Source: Cheiracanthium punctorium
Lineage: Eukaryota; Arthropoda; Arachnida; Araneae; Cheiracanthiidae
Direction: 5' to 3'
NCBI GenBank assembly: GCA_038373885.1
Contig: JAWZYV010013550.1
Span: forward strand, 124,001-188,000
Length of the DNA stretch: 64,000 nt
Shown: piece after piece, positions 45,719 to 56,750 of the stretch
Numbering within the stretch: position 1 is the first letter of the stretch
How the letters are laid out: every line of letters begins with the position of its first letter
Notes under the pieces: model-generated
The model's database searches: none
What the model was told of the DNA's origin: nothing
The model's input: only the letters and a program-made list of their open reading frames with translations
Program-made: the position numbers and the translations under genes

Positions 45719-45790
45719 GCGGTTCTCAACCTTTTAACCTCACACCCCCAACAAAGGCTAATTTATGGTGGCGCCCCCCTCCCCCTCACA
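45719..45790 (+). mobile_element. hAT-type terminus
   Basis: CAGCGGTTCTCAACCTTTTA is the classic end of Charlie-like hAT elements in animals. It is followed by a G+C-rich GGTGGCGCCCCCCTCCCCC patch. The other end was not located. Confidence 0.45.
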
Positions 45791-46150
45791 TTTTTCAGCA
45801 TACATTCAGTATTTTAATCTTTAACAATGATTATAGTTGAATTTTCTACAAAATAATGTTATCAGTAAAGTTTGAATGAACATTTTAATAATTTATGCAA
45901 TAATTTACAAATCTCTTATTATTCACATACTACTAGATTATTCAAAATGCAAATAAACAGTAAATTTAAAATAATGTATTTTTTTCTAACAAAGAATCAT
46001 CAGATAGTTCTAATACTTTTACTTCAATCAGAACACTTGCAATATTTTAAATACAACCACCAGACAGTTGTAATTTAATACTGAATAATCAAAGTGATTA
46101 AGTAAAACATTATGAAAATAAACACTCAAAAAACTGGTGTTAAAAGATAA

Positions 46151-46362
46151 AATAAATAAAAACTTTGTGAAAAAAAAAAAAAAAAACACATAAAAGGTTA
46201 CTTCAAGGCGTAAGGATCGTTCGGTACATACAGTTCTCTCTGCTCTGTATGACGGAAGGGTTTGTCTAACGAAGACCGAACAAATTTTCGGTCGAAACGA
46301 TCATTACGCCTTGAAGTAACCTTTTATATTTTTTTTTCACAAAGTTTTTATTTATTTTAAGT
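46151..46362. repeat. fold-back element, long near-perfect hairpin
   Basis: The outer arms AAATAAATAAAAACTTTGTG and its inverse bracket an A run and a T run. The inner arms GGTTACTTCAAGGCGTAA (46197-46214) and TTACGCCTTGAAGTAACC (46304-46321) are perfect inverse copies and extend with one mismatch through GATCG. The central loop has two smaller hairpins: GTACATACAG/CTGTATGAC and GACCG/CGGTC, the second followed by GAAAC. See findings for the hammerhead comparison. Confidence 0.75.
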
Positions 46363-46809
46363 AAAACATTAATTACAGTAAAAAAGATTAACATAGAAAG
46401 GGCAATGTAACGGTATAGGGTTAATGAAAGCAGGGTTTACACTAGGGAAAAAAATTGGGTGAGATTCTCCCACTCTGGCTCCAAAATTAAGTGGGATTTT
46501 TAAAAATCTGAGTGAGAACGAGAATTTTGTTTGTTTCCAAAAAAAAAAAATTTTTTTCACATTTTACAAGCAAAAATAATGTCATTACAAAAATACAATG
46601 TCTAAGATTAGAGCTCATTCTAGGTAGGAAAAATGGCTGGGTGCAAAGGTTTTAAAAAAGGGCATCATTATTTTGAAAGAGCATTGTGTTTCTTAAAAAG
46701 AGCATTACATATCCTGATTATAAGCACTTCTACTTCGGGGAAAAAAAACTATGAAGAATTCAGTAAAACAATGCTTTATTGATTTATAAATTAATAATAA
46801 TTCATTAGG

Positions 46810-47805
46810 GTAAAATCATACAAGCCGGTGCGCACCCCATGTAAACATGGCGACAATGGCAACAGCTTGGCAGTTGCCAATGGCTTGGCAACCGCCAAGC
46901 TCCAGCGACTGTCGCCAACCATTTTGCACGATCAGCAATGCCAAAGTATTTTAACACATTAAAATTGCACATATATTCCACTTACAAAAACATTAAAACA
47001 AAATACAACGTGCATATTTAACCAAAAGAACGTCTGTAAATTCAGTAACACGCAATTTAAAATGAGCAAACAGTGGACTGTTTTTAACTAAAAAAAAATA
47101 CAGTGGATTCAGCAATCTAGTTGTACAGCTATGTAAACTATGCAACCAGTGGACCGTTTTTAACTAAAAACACCTCAGTGGATTCAGCAACCTAGTTGTA
47201 CAGCTATGTAAACTACGCAACCAGTGGACCGTTTTTAACTAAAAAAACAACAGTGAACTAAGCAACCTAGTTGTACAGCTAATGTAAACTGGGCAAACAC
47301 TGGCCCGTTTTCAACTCAAAAAAACATCGGTAGATTAAACAAAACCTAGTTGTACACCTCTTATAAAGTCAGTATGATTAGAATAGCACGTAAATAGCAC
47401 TTACAAAAACAAACACATCCAATATCAATTTAAAATTCACATTAAAAACCTTAAACATTGCAAAGATTCGTTAAAAAGAGCACTTACCTCTATTTTTTTT
47501 TAAATAACCGCTCAGAAATGTCCCCAACACCCACCGACTTATAACGTACTATATTTCTAACAAACACACACAAATTCTTTTCATATATTAAGATAATACA
47601 TTTCATTCCCTTCCATCAATCACAGAAACAATTTCAAATTCCCAAACCTGACGAAACACGTATTCTTTATGGTTGCCAGTCACAACTACCACCGGCAGTT
47701 GGCGGTGCATCGCTCACTCTCGCGTCAGATTGTTCGCCAATGATTTGTAAACAAAAACATTGATATATAAACAAAGCACCGGATACAGAATATAGTCCTT
47801 CATTA
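46810..47805 (+). mobile_element. element X, copy 1
   Basis: It starts GTAAAATCATACAAGCCGGT, then a hairpin region (GGCGACAATGG through CGACTGTCGCC, 46849-46916). It next has CACATTAAAATTGCACATAT, 75-76-bp minisatellite units starting at 47071, 47147, 47222 and 47298, and a unique right part ending GCACCGGATACAGAATATAG. Copy 2 keeps this layout. No ORF is conserved. Superfamily unknown. Confidence 0.7.
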
Positions 47806-48767
47806 GTAATCTTTATTAATAAATTAATTACTAGTCTTTATTAAAAATTAGATAAAATTAAGTTAATAAAGCTAAGTTATGTAAATGGTTAAATTACTTT
47901 TAAGTAACTTTGTTAATTAACTCATTAAAATAAATTATAAATAGTTAATTAATAAGAATATTTCTTTAAAGATTTTTAAGGCTTCTTTTTATAGCAAAAA
48001 TAATCCCCCAAACTTACCTAACAGACAAGAAAATGCTTAATTAAGTAAACCTTTTGCATAAGAAGAAGATTTTAATAAGAGCTTTATTGGATCACCTTGT
48101 CAAGAATCATCATTAAAAGTTTAACTCAATTAAGAAACACTTCATAAAGTAAAGTTGTTCTAAACTTAAATTTTCATTTAAAAAAAAATTTTCAATTTTT
48201 AAGTTATCACACCTATAAAAATAACTCATTTAATTTTTCATCATTCACTTGTCTCTGTAAGAATTAATTGAATAGTCCAAACAATTTAAATATTATAGTT
48301 AATACTTGAAAATATTAATAACACTTCTGTTCAAAAGAACCCTATATAATGGTATAAATACCTATTCCAGTTATTCAATGTCTATTCCACTACAAATTCC
48401 ACTTATTTCTTACTTTTTTAAATGGACAACAATAGCTAAAATTTTTTGCAGGATTATCATGCAGCCATAATAACTATTCTGTTGACATTAGCAATCAGCT
48501 GGTCACTTATTTAACTGGCAATATTGAAATAGCCCGAAAGGAGATAAGAACATCGATTCTATCTTTCCCTCCCCGTCTAGCTTAGAAAGAAAACCACAAA
48601 GTAAGAAAGGGGGGAAAAAATTATGTTTTGACAGTAAATTTCTAACTTTTGAACAAATTAAGATGTCTTTTTAAAATTTAAACTCTGAATCCATTTTTGC
48701 ATTTCAAAGTGATCCCCAAAATTTCAAAAAAAAATCGGTCCATTAATAAAAAAAATTGATAAAATCA
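47806..48767. other. AT-rich spacer between the two X copies
   Basis: No gene or repeat was recognised. Confidence 0.4.
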
Positions 48768-49908
48768 TACAAGCCGGTACGCACCCCATGTAAACATGGC
48801 GACAGTCGATGGAGCTTGGCGGCCGCCAAGCTCCAGTGACTGTCGCCAACCATTTTCCACGATCAGCACATTAAAATTGCACATATATTCCACTAAAAAT
48901 GAGCAACCAGTGGACCGTTTTTAACTAAAAAAACCTCAGTGAATTCAGCAACCTAGTTGTACAGCTATCTAAACTAGGCAACCAGTGGCCCGTTTTTAAC
49001 TAAAAAAACATCAGTGGATTCAGCAACCTAGCTGTGCAGCTATCTAAACTAGGTAACCAGTGGTCCGTTTTTAACTAAAAAAACCTCAGTAGATTCAGCA
49101 ACCTAGTTGTACAGCTATGCAAACTACGCAACCAGTGGACCGTTTTTAACTAAAAAAACAACAGTGAATTAAGCAACCTAGTTGTACAGCTAATGTAAAC
49201 TGGGCAAACACTGGCCCGTTTTCAACTCAAAAAAACATCGGTGGATTAAACAACCTAGTTGTACACCTCTTATAAAGTCAGTATGATTAGAATAGCACGT
49301 AAATACCACTTACGAAAACATAAAACACATCGAATATCAATTTAAAATTCACATTAAAAACCTTAAACATTGCAAAGATTCGTTAAAAAAGAGCACTTAC
49401 CTTTATTTTTTTTTAAATAACCGCTCAGAAATGTCCCCAACACCCACCGGCTTATAACGTAGCACCAGCATGCTTTCTTTTATTTAGCTCTATATTCACA
49501 CCATATTTCTATCAAACACACACAAAAGAACGCTCCTTTTCTTTTCAAAACATAAAAAAACTCCATATTCCAAACATAAATACTGACGACGAAATTCCCC
49601 AATACGCTTACTAACCTACAATAGAATCCATAAAACAGAATCAAAACCACAAGGAAAATCAAACATTAACTTAATCCACTCTATCACCAGCCACAAACAA
49701 ACAACTATCGTCATTCAATTAGCACTGAATGAAAATCCCATACTTCAAAACACCCCATGTTTCTCTTTGGTTACTAGTCTAAACAATCACCGGCAGGGTA
49801 CTTCACTCCAGCTGAGCATCGCCCATGACGGCGCCAGAGCCAACGCCAAATCAATTTGTAAACAAAACATCAAAATGTAAACAGCACCGTATACGGAATA
49901 TAGTCCAA
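48768..49908 (+). mobile_element. element X, copy 2
   Basis: Same layout as copy 1. The hairpin is sharper here: GGCGACAGTC and GGAGCTTGGCGGCC face GGCCGCCAAGCTCC and GACTGTCGCC (48798-48848) with only a 3-bp mismatch in each arm. Five minisatellite units start at 48908, 48983, 49058, 49132 and 49208. The right part carries about 40 bp near 49465-49500 that copy 1 lacks and ends GCACCGTATACGGAATATAG. Confidence 0.7.
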
Positions 49909-52209
49909 AAAATTATAGATGAATGAATTTTTACATAGTTGATTTCCATCCCCCCTTCTCATCATGATCCGCTACTCTACTACCCCGACTGGGCCTCCCG
50001 AGTGCTTCCTGTCTTCCCAGAGAAGGAAAAAAGGCATGGGAGTTCTATTACCATAAAAGTTGCGCAAATTCATCCCTTTCATTTATCATGTATCATTAGC
50101 GCATTATGTGTGAGCAAACAAAAAAAAGTTGAACAAATAAAAGGGTCAAAGAAACTTTTAGAGATTAAAAAAAACTTTGCGGCAAAAGAGTGTGTCTAGT
50201 TTTCATCATTGGGGAGTTAACGATTTTTTTTTTTTTAAAGGGCATTGGGGCGTGGCTCCCCACTGACCCCGCCTAGAATGAGCTCAACAGATTATAAATA
50301 CCAAAATTAACAATGTAATACACAAATGATTTTGATAACAATACAATTTAATGATATCCCACCCCATAATGATATCCTTTATCTCATGAAATATTTTGCT
50401 GCAACATCAAAATTGAACAACCCAGCATGTGGGCTTTTCCCGCGACTGTTATTTTTTTGAGTGGGATTTAATGTGGCATTGCGGGAATCGCGCAATCCTG
50501 CGGTCTAGCGCGAACCCTGGAAAGTTTTTTTTGTCGGTTGTTTTTTGCGGAGGAGGGCCTCAAAATTGAATTGCACCTCGGGCCTCTCAAGACTTAAATC
50601 CCTTACTGCCTTGTACGAGTCTTATTTCTCGATTTTTTTTCAGAATACATCATCGAAACCATCTACCAAGCTCGGTAAAACGTAATAACAAAAAAAAAAA
50701 AAAGGGGGGGGCTCTTTAAGCGAGAAGCCTTAGCGAATGCCTACAATTGCACCCCCTATGGCCAGCCCTGCTAGAGGAAAGTTTTTTAGTATCACTTGGT
50801 AACAGGCAGTACATTTAGAGCAAAAAAACAAGAAGTTTTGCACACATTAATGTTGTTGGAAATCCCAAACGGTCATTAGAAATACTTGTCATGTTACAAA
50901 AATTTATATCCATAGAAAAGAAATAAAATATCTAAATTTTACGGTGGAAAAAGTATTTTTCAATATACACCTACATTTCTGCCCCAACCTGACCCTTCGC
51001 TTGATAAAATTAACATTATACTCATCATTAACATCATACATGTTTTTCAAAAAAGTAAAGTGAGATAAAGAAACTTAGTATTTTTAAACAAAGAATTTTT
51101 AAGTATTCTTTAATGTAAAGATTTTACGACATTTTACTTGAAGTAACAGAATATTTTAAATCAGACACTATGTTTTTAAAACATCAGAGTATTAATTTAG
51201 GCTATTTTTCTTAAGTAATGGGCTTGAATATTTTTATGAGAAATATCAACTAAGTGCACGTGTTAAACATTTTACTGATTGAGATGGTTATACTTACAAA
51301 TTTTAAATAAATATGCTTTTACTTTTATACATGATACTTGTTCAAACTAAGTATACTTTTGATTTGTATATGTTTATGAGTTCTCATAAGTTATGAAATT
51401 ATTTCTCGAAAGGACTCGTAATTGTCTCTATTTGCCAAATGCGTAAAAAAATCTAAATTTACTAACTTTGCATACTCTCTTACATTTTAAATGAAGTATG
51501 CTACCATGCATTATATTTCATTTGTAAAAAGTAAATAATATTTAAATGCAGTCTCTTTTGTCGCAAATATATTTGTTATTCACACATGCTTCATTTCTCT
51601 CTGGGCCTAATTCTAAAACCAATGCGGACGAATTCGCGGGTAAGCAGCTAGTATGAAATAAAAGATGAAAGGTTTGCCAACGATAAACGGAACGAAATTA
51701 CAAAACAATACTTTTTCAATGTTCTCAAACAGTATTTACAGTATCAACTCATGTAACGGAATCAAAGAATGAATATGTCTACGCATTTTGAATATATCTG
51801 ACGATTGTGACTAAATGTATATAGAAAATATATTTTGCACTCAAATTTAGATAAATTTACATAAAATCAATGAAATAATATCTAGTGAAAATGCCTGATA
51901 GATTACCATTCGAAGAGAATCGTTCATTTTGAGTCAATCACTTACTCTTGAAACCAGGGATTGAACTAGTGGACTGTGAACGAGAATGGCAAGACGCTAA
52001 CATGACGTCACCCAGCGAAGCAAAGCTTAGGATCCCCAATTTCTGCATGTTTTTCGATTTGTCCCCAAAATGGAAAAATCATTTGGAGAAACAATTTAAT
52101 TATTTGTTGTTTTCAATCAGGCTATAGTTAATATCCCATTAATTAATTATCTTATTAATCATTATGAACCTAGATATGGGGATATATCCCCAATTCCGTG
52201 TTCAAAAAT
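49909..52209. other. non-coding DNA
   Basis: No gene is supported. A hAT-like end, TATGGCCAGCCCTG, lies at 50757-50770 and might pair with 42867. Long A and G runs occur at 50690-50710. The 86-residue frame at 49939-50199 has no recognised domain. Confidence 0.35.
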
Positions 52210-52930
52210 CTAATCACCTTAAGAAAAGTGGACTCGGCGCGGAAATTGCAGACGGTTTGCAGAATATATGGCAAACAGGTATTTAGCAAGGCCGTGAAGC
52301 AACAGTCAATTATAAGACAGCGTTTCCAGAGTGATGTTTGGACGTCAAACTTCCGCTTCCGCTGTCATAATTCGCGATTTTATTGGCGCATTTATTGCGG
52401 CTCCGCCAGCTCACGTGTGGGCCATCGCTAAGCGGAGGCCCCGCACGCGATTCCCTACTTGCTGATCCGTGCTGCTGAGGGAAGATCGCAGAGGGTTTGC
52501 AGAATATGTGGTAAGAACAGATAAGCCGGATTCATACTGGCCGTACCGCACCGCTAAGACGCCGCAATGACGTCAAGTGGCGGAGCAACACGGCGCCCGC
52601 GCGCCGAGGGTTTGCGCATTATCTGGCGAGAACAGATATTCCGCAGCGCCCGCAAAGCTACAGCCAATTACAGAAGAGCTTTTACAGCTACAGCCAATTA
52701 TAGAAGAGCATTGGTGTATTTACTTGCGGCACCGCAAGCTCGCCGCGAGGACAGCCAACTGTCCAAAACGGCGAAACAGTACGGCATGGTTGCGGTGCGG
52801 CGCGGCAGATATGAATCCACCTATATTCCGCGTCCGCCGTGAAGCTACAACCAATTAGAGGATAGCATTTCCAGAGCATTGTTCTGATGTCACACTTCGC
52901 CAGCGTGATTTCATTGGTGCGGACAACCTA
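52210..52930. mobile_element. G+C-rich self-nested MITE cluster
   Basis: Related units carry GGTTTGCAGAATATNTGG, AACAGATATTCCGC and AAGCTACAGCCAATTA at about 52245, 52490 and 52605. The second unit is interrupted at AACAGATA (52519-52524) and resumes at ATATTCCGCG (52824). The insertion has ends GCCGGATTCATACTGGCCGT and, in reverse complement, GGTGGATTCATATCTGCCGC. It also contains a unit of the same family, so a relative seems to have inserted into its kin. Superfamily is probably PIF/Harbinger, judged by the 3-bp ATA repeat. Confidence 0.5.
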
Positions 52931-53016
52931 TGCAACAAAAAAGAACGATGGGGGTGGAGCTGAATCAGAGCTGCACGGAAGAACCAGTATCAAGGCAGCT
53001 TAAGAACGGTGAGTAA

Positions 53017-53326
53017 AGCCGCGTTTCGACTAGGTCGTAATTTTCCCTAAATCCCTGACGGTCGCTAAAAACTCTCCGTAAAGCCGGTTTTTTCGACCGT
53101 TATCGTCTGTCTGTATCGTTTTAAAAGGTATACATTTCCCGTCTTTAAGCGCGCTAAGTTCTTAAAGAATCCGAGCTTTTAATTGGCTGATCGCGTCCCC
53201 CAAACGCTCTCTCAAGCATTCCAATATGGTTGTCGCGATAGTGAGAATGTACTATGTATTCCAAATTGTTGTAAATCTGCTCTGGACAAAATTGATTCAG
53301 TCAATTGACCTAAAAAATTTAAAGAG

Positions 53327-53357
<31 letters not shown>

Positions 53358-55440
53358 CCTTGGTGCTCAATCTCTCTCTCCATGATTTCATGCACACATA
53401 ATCATAATTCTGTCATTCTTCCTTTAGAGTGTTTTTATCCCTTATGTTTTATTACTCACCCTTTTAATAATATTTCTATTTGTTTTTGGCTCGTAACTAT
53501 TCGATGTGTCGCGTAGATCTGTGACAAGATCAGTACAAATTAACTAATAACATTCTTCAGGTTGTGTCCAGCGTGGCTAGGACCTTCCGCACTTGCCTCT
53601 TGTGGTGTTGTCTTGAGTTCGATTCTCGCTGTCGCTCTTTTTAGGGCTTTGTTTTACTGTCGGTTTTATTTTTATTTCAGTTTAAAAAATAATATCAGAT
53701 TATTATATACTTTACTTATTTTTTTCGTTAATTTATTTTGCGATAATTAATAGTTAAAAATAGTTGACTTTGAATTAAAAAATATTTAATTTAAGTATTT
53801 TTTGCAAAACTCCTTCCTAACTTTTTCTTTAAGTATTTCATGTGATATTCTGATGATCTCTAGCATTTTGACATCTATTTCTAATTAAAATTGTCTTATT
53901 CTTCTAATGTTATTGACTGTATTTGGAAAATTCAATATATATGTAATTAATATTTCAATGATTTTTTTTTCTCTTCAGAAAGCTCACATAATTAATTAAT
54001 AATAGTTATTACTTAGTATTCAAAGGAAAAAAAAATAGTAGTTTTACATACTAACTGGTTTTAATGATAATTCTTTTACTCTTCATGTATAAATAAAATT
54101 TATTGTAATTACTGAATTTTAATTTTAAGACCAATATTTTTTCCAAATCATAGGTTTTCTCATTTTTATTTTGTATTTCTTTAAATAAGAGATTAAAAAT
54201 TTTGTTCAATACTATTCAAATAGAAATTTGATTAATAAATCTAAATTTATTCGTGCACTATCTTTTGTATTAGACATTTAAAGGCCGGAGATGGCATCTA
54301 AAACAAGATGTTGTGCGCACCCGAGCCGAGTTGATAAGATACTGAAGATGGTAGATAACTGAAGTATAAAAGTCCAGGGTTCTGATCTACCGGACGGCTG
54401 ATTATCTAAAAATTCGGAGTTTTCGACGGTTTTTCTCACGATGTAACGTAAATACGCTTCAGAAGCACTAAGAAAGTCACCCGCACAAGGCACTCCCCCT
54501 TTCGACAGGCAATACGAAATGCTCCTCGTGTAGGTTTATCACAACAAAATACAATACAACCTTTTCAGAAATAGTTATATGCTTTTAGTGTATGTTAGAG
54601 ATAACTGAAATTAAATTAATAACATAATGTACTTCTTAAATTTACAAAACACACGAAAAGCAGATATCACTATTCTGTTAATTACTTATTTGGTGAAAGA
54701 CAGCATGCAGTACTTAAATTTATCGTAAATGTGGCTACCTTTTAAATCTATCAAAACAGCTCAATTAACTTGTTTTGATAAGTTATTTGAGAACAAGTAT
54801 TTTGAAGCCTCTAATTTATGGGAATCATTGACACCCAGTTTTTTTTTTTTTTTTTTTTTTTTTTAAGCCTCCTAAAATTAGTATAATATCTGCTAACTAA
54901 AAAAGTCCCTTAAATAAATGCAGTAGAATTTTTCAAATTCAAAGTCGACGGGACTTACCGATTCTGCATAACACAAATTTCCAGATTATAAAAAATCCTG
55001 CAGTATTATTAAAAAAATCGTTGTAATCAGGTAAAGTTAAAAAAAAAGACTTAAATTTTTTTTAAATAGAAAAATGTATTAAAAATAAAATACATTTACT
55101 GAGAAATTGCTCATTAGAAAGATGCTATTCTTTTAAACATTTTTAATAAAATCTAAAACATTTTCTTTCGAATACTGATTTATTGTAATTTTAAGGTCTA
55201 ATTTCGTAAATTGGAATTCCAAATTTAAAAAATTCTTCTGTATTTAAAAATAACAAATGGGGATATATTTAAAAGAAAAACGGGAAACGGATAAAAGTTT
55301 AAACACGCATGCGCGAAATCGCTAATAGCCATTGAAGGAACGTACGGTTCTTAAAGGAGATAACTGAAGCTAGTGGAAACGGAATTCTACTTTAGCGTTA
55401 AGACTTTCGGGGCATTAACGACACAAGTGGAAACGCGCCT
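53017..55440. mobile_element. PIF/Harbinger-like element with TAA target duplication
   Basis: The left end is AGCCGCGTTTCGACTAGGTC and the right end in reverse complement is AGGCGCGTTTCCACTTGTGT. TAA flanks both sides (53014-53016 and 55441-55443). The element is 2,424 bp and includes a SINE copy (54285-54545), a 31-A run (53326-53356) and a T run (54840-54864). No transposase or Myb-like ORF is intact; the long lysine run in one frame only reflects the A run. Confidence 0.6.
54285..54545 (+). mobile_element. tRNA-derived SINE, nested copy
   Basis: The plus strand has a degraded tRNA-like head (GGAGATGGCA through AGGGTTCTGATCTACC). The family body follows: TTTTCGACGGTTTTTCTCAC, GATGTAACGTAAATACGCTT and AAGAAAGTCACCCGCACAAG, then CCCCCT. 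It is inside the Harbinger-like element. Its target duplication is not clear. Confidence 0.6.
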
Positions 55441-56359
55441 TAAAGAGAATAACAAAACAACGGAACTGCCAGTATTAATGTAACTTAAAGGTAGATTCAT
55501 ACTGGCCATTCCATGCCATTCAGACTTCGCTATGTCGTACAGTGACGTAGCGAAGGGGTGGTTTTGGGGTTCAGAACCCCACCTAAATTTCCCAAAAAGA
55601 GGCTTATTCTTGGCATTGAGAACCAGACCTACAAAAGTCTTTATATTTTTCATCTTCTAATTTTTAGTTAGAAATTTTAAATATTTTATGCATAACTTCC
55701 TTCTACTATCGTAAATATGAAATAGAATAGAAATTGTTTTTGTGAAGTGTGGAAATATCCGATGATAAAGACAGATTCTTAACAATAGAGCAAAATTCAA
55801 ACTTTTCTGTTTATTACAGATGGATTTATGACAAGTGAAACATTCAGAGTCTTTATGTTTTTTTTTTTTTTTTTACTTACTAGTTATTTTTAACCTTATA
55901 ATAATTCTTTATATATAATTTAAAATGTGTCTTTGGTCGATCATGTTCTGCTCTACAAAGATACAAGACTTTGTATACGCTTACTCAGACTTCAGTTTTT
56001 GCAACTCGTACAGAAGTGCAGCCCTCATTACATACTTTTGAAAACTTGGCCAGCAACTTGAGCAGATTTCTTTTTTATGAAGTATAAAAACCATAAAAGC
56101 CTTGCAGTATTTTTGATGAACGTGATGACATAAAAGAAATGGAGATGGAATTTCTGGCATCTGCAACAAATAAACACGAAAAAAAAAATCAAAAGAATGA
56201 TTTTTTTTCCTAATGACAGATTATATTAAAAAAGCTGTAGAAAAGGAGCAATAAAACAAAAAATAATCCGAAAGTCTACAAGTCAATTTTGTGCTTAGAC
56301 TACCATTATCTCTCCCACTAAGTTCTTGGATCAAGTGCAGGGTGCCATACCTAGGAACA
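55441..56359. other. non-coding DNA with a MITE end
   Basis: AAGGTAGATTCATACTGGCC at about 55489-55508 resembles the end of the insertion at 52525, but no partner was found. No gene is seen. Confidence 0.35.
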
Positions 56360-56750
56360 GCCATAATCTAGCAACAGTCAGTTTCATGTTATAATGTTGA
56401 GTAATATGGCAGCAGCCAGTTTCATGTTATTATGTTAAGTAATCTGGCACTAGCCAGTTTCATGTTATAATGTTAAGTAATCTGGGAACAGCTAGTCTTA
56501 TGCTATAATGTTAAGTAATCTAGTAACAGAAAGTTGTCCATTTTGTAGTTACAGAATAAATCACTATCATCTCGAACGCATGTACATGTGTGGCGAAACC
56601 CATTTCTAGACAATGGTGTCAAGAAATGGAAGTCGGTACGGTACACACGCAAATGAGTTCGGGATGATAGTGATTTATTTATTCTGCAACTACGAAACAG
56701 GCAACTGGCTGTTGCTAGATTACTTAACATTATAACATGAAACTGGCTTA
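56360..56750. repeat. fold-back element with 38-bp tandem repeats in one arm
   Basis: Left: four units of exactly 38 bp (GTTTCATG at 56381, 56419 and 56457; GTCTTATG at 56495) with TTATAATGTTAAGTAATCTG. An arm follows with TTGTAGTTACAGAATAAATC, ACTATCATC and CATTTCT. The inverse arm then runs to ATTACTTAACATTATAACAT and GAAACTGGCT at about 56750, with only one unit. The arms face each other around CATGTACATG. Confidence 0.65.

Noticed and set aside
53226..53516. 96-residue frame with a long lysine run
   Set aside because: The lysines come from a 31-base A run, and there is no domain on either side.
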